Both the position numbers and the translations under genes were made by a program. Positions 61,769 to 62,116 of a DNA stretch of 62,116 nt are shown here, piece by piece. The stretch is from Deltaproteobacteria bacterium (lineage in GTDB: Bacteria; Myxococcota_A; Polyangia; Haliangiales; Haliangiaceae), in contig JANXOM010000390.1 of assembly GCA_025353585.1 (NCBI GenBank), positions 1-62,116 of the forward strand, written 5' to 3'. A model generated the notes under the pieces. That model was given only the letters and a program-made list of their open reading frames with translations. It had not been told where the DNA came from and ran no database searches. Each line of letters starts with the position of its first letter. The first letter of the stretch is position 1.

Positions 61769-61774
61769 ACGGTA
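61769..61774 (-). promoter_or_regulatory. -10 hexamer of the MAPEG gene
   Basis: TACCGT on the minus strand, 6 bases before the GTG at 61762. Confidence 0.35.
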
Positions 61775-61859
61775 ACCTCGCGCTACGGACCGCCTGCAGC
61801 GTCACGTTGCCGCTGCTCTGCGCCGGGACCGCGACGACCGTCGGGCCTCGGGAACGACA

Positions 61860-61879
61860 TTGTCGCGAGCGCGCGACAA
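61860..61879. promoter_or_regulatory. perfect palindrome, possible operator
   Basis: TTGTCGCG and CGCGACAA flank a 4-base centre. It lies about 80 bases before the start of the last gene and 98 bases before the divergent MAPEG start, where a repressor or activator site would be expected. Confidence 0.45.
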
Positions 61880-61957
61880 CGTTTCACCACGATGTACAGG
61901 CCGAAACCCCGGGCTGACGCGTCGGCAGGAGTCTCACCCTTCAGGAGGCTTTGAACC

Positions 61958-62116
61958 ATGATGCGCAAGACCCTCGCCACGGTGCTGCTCGGCTGCTCGC
62001 TTCTCTCGGCCTGCAAGATGTCCGGCTCCGCGCAAGACAAGGCCGCCGCCGGCACCGCCGCGACCGCTGGCGAGCGGGGGGCGGTCACGGCGCACGCCGT
62101 CACGACGCCCGCGGGG
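61958..62116 (+). CDS. putative lipoprotein, 3' end beyond the window
   Basis: The first 53 residues of an exported protein. The signal MMRKTLATVLLGCSLLSAC has a lipobox (LSAC), so Cys19 is the likely anchor. The next residues are Ala/Gly/Thr-rich. The start follows a strong AGGAGG Shine-Dalgarno sequence 9 bases upstream, and a second ATG comes directly after. The reading frame is still open at the right edge, so family and function cannot be given. Confidence 0.7.
   Translation, partial: MMRKTLATVLLGCSLLSACKMSGSAQDKAAAGTAATAGERGAVTAHAVTTPAG

Noticed and set aside
61860..61879. CIRCE or LexA operator
   Set aside because: The sequence does not match TTAGCACTC-N9-GAGTGCTAA or the known LexA boxes.

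Overview
The window is a contiguous piece of a very GC-rich chromosome. It has Ser/Thr kinases with a zinc-finger or transmembrane module, many Cys-anchored lipoproteins, a C-terminal Cys/hydrophobic/Arg sorting tail of the MYXO-CTERM kind, a myxobacterial-type sigma factor and a eukaryote-like (type II) glutamine synthetase. Together these point to a member of the Myxococcota. This assignment rests on gene content, not on any rRNA. Both ends are cut; the last gene runs off the right edge.

Layout. 1-5000: tRNA-Asn, a VOC-fold protein, an exported protein, a membrane Ser/Thr kinase and a Cys-rich lipoprotein. 5047-10874: a four-gene operon with DUF2760, an Hsp70-like protein, a small unknown protein and a large Hsp70-like protein. 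10867-28497: a biosynthetic gene cluster built around one 4491-residue hybrid NRPS-PKS protein with predicted order partial C-A-T-KS-AT-T-aminotransferase-C-A-T-C-A-T. A divergent pair of alpha/beta-hydrolases flanks it on the left. On the right are a JmjC/cupin-type oxygenase broken by one in-frame TAG, a lipoprotein and the phosphopantetheinyl transferase that would activate the carrier domains. 28491-37224: signalling genes, including a SpoIIE-like protein that has lost its metal ligands, PilZ with a pseudo-receiver, a PP2C phosphatase between two small helical proteins, a tandem receiver protein and an OmpA-like protein. 37308-50425: glnII, a deacetylase lipoprotein, thrS-sigma factor-kinase, an AraC regulator, gamma-glutamyltransferase, a von Willebrand A protein and two palindromic mobile-repeat elements. 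50425-61350: pepP, yhbY, and a phosphate-starvation block (porin, phoB, phoR, phoU, pstS, pstC, pstA, pstB) interrupted by a sterol-desaturase-like gene on the other strand. The edge holds a MAPEG protein and a partial lipoprotein.

Two features cut across the window. Most first genes of transcription units have a TANNNT hexamer 6-10 bases before the start codon and no Shine-Dalgarno sequence, so they look leaderless. In three divergent gene pairs the two opposed hexamers share their central TA, giving a compact symmetric ANNNTANNNT promoter. Good Pho boxes stand before phoB and pstS, and the phoB one sits 11 bases from its -10 hexamer.

The most novel item is the assembly line. An amino-acid-loading module feeds a ketosynthase that is followed by an aminotransferase with no ketoreductase. 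Read literally this makes a beta,gamma-diamino acid (valine-like plus malonate) extended by two glycines. There is no thioesterase, so release may fall to the neighbouring hydrolases, which carry Cys and Arg where the catalytic Ser normally sits.
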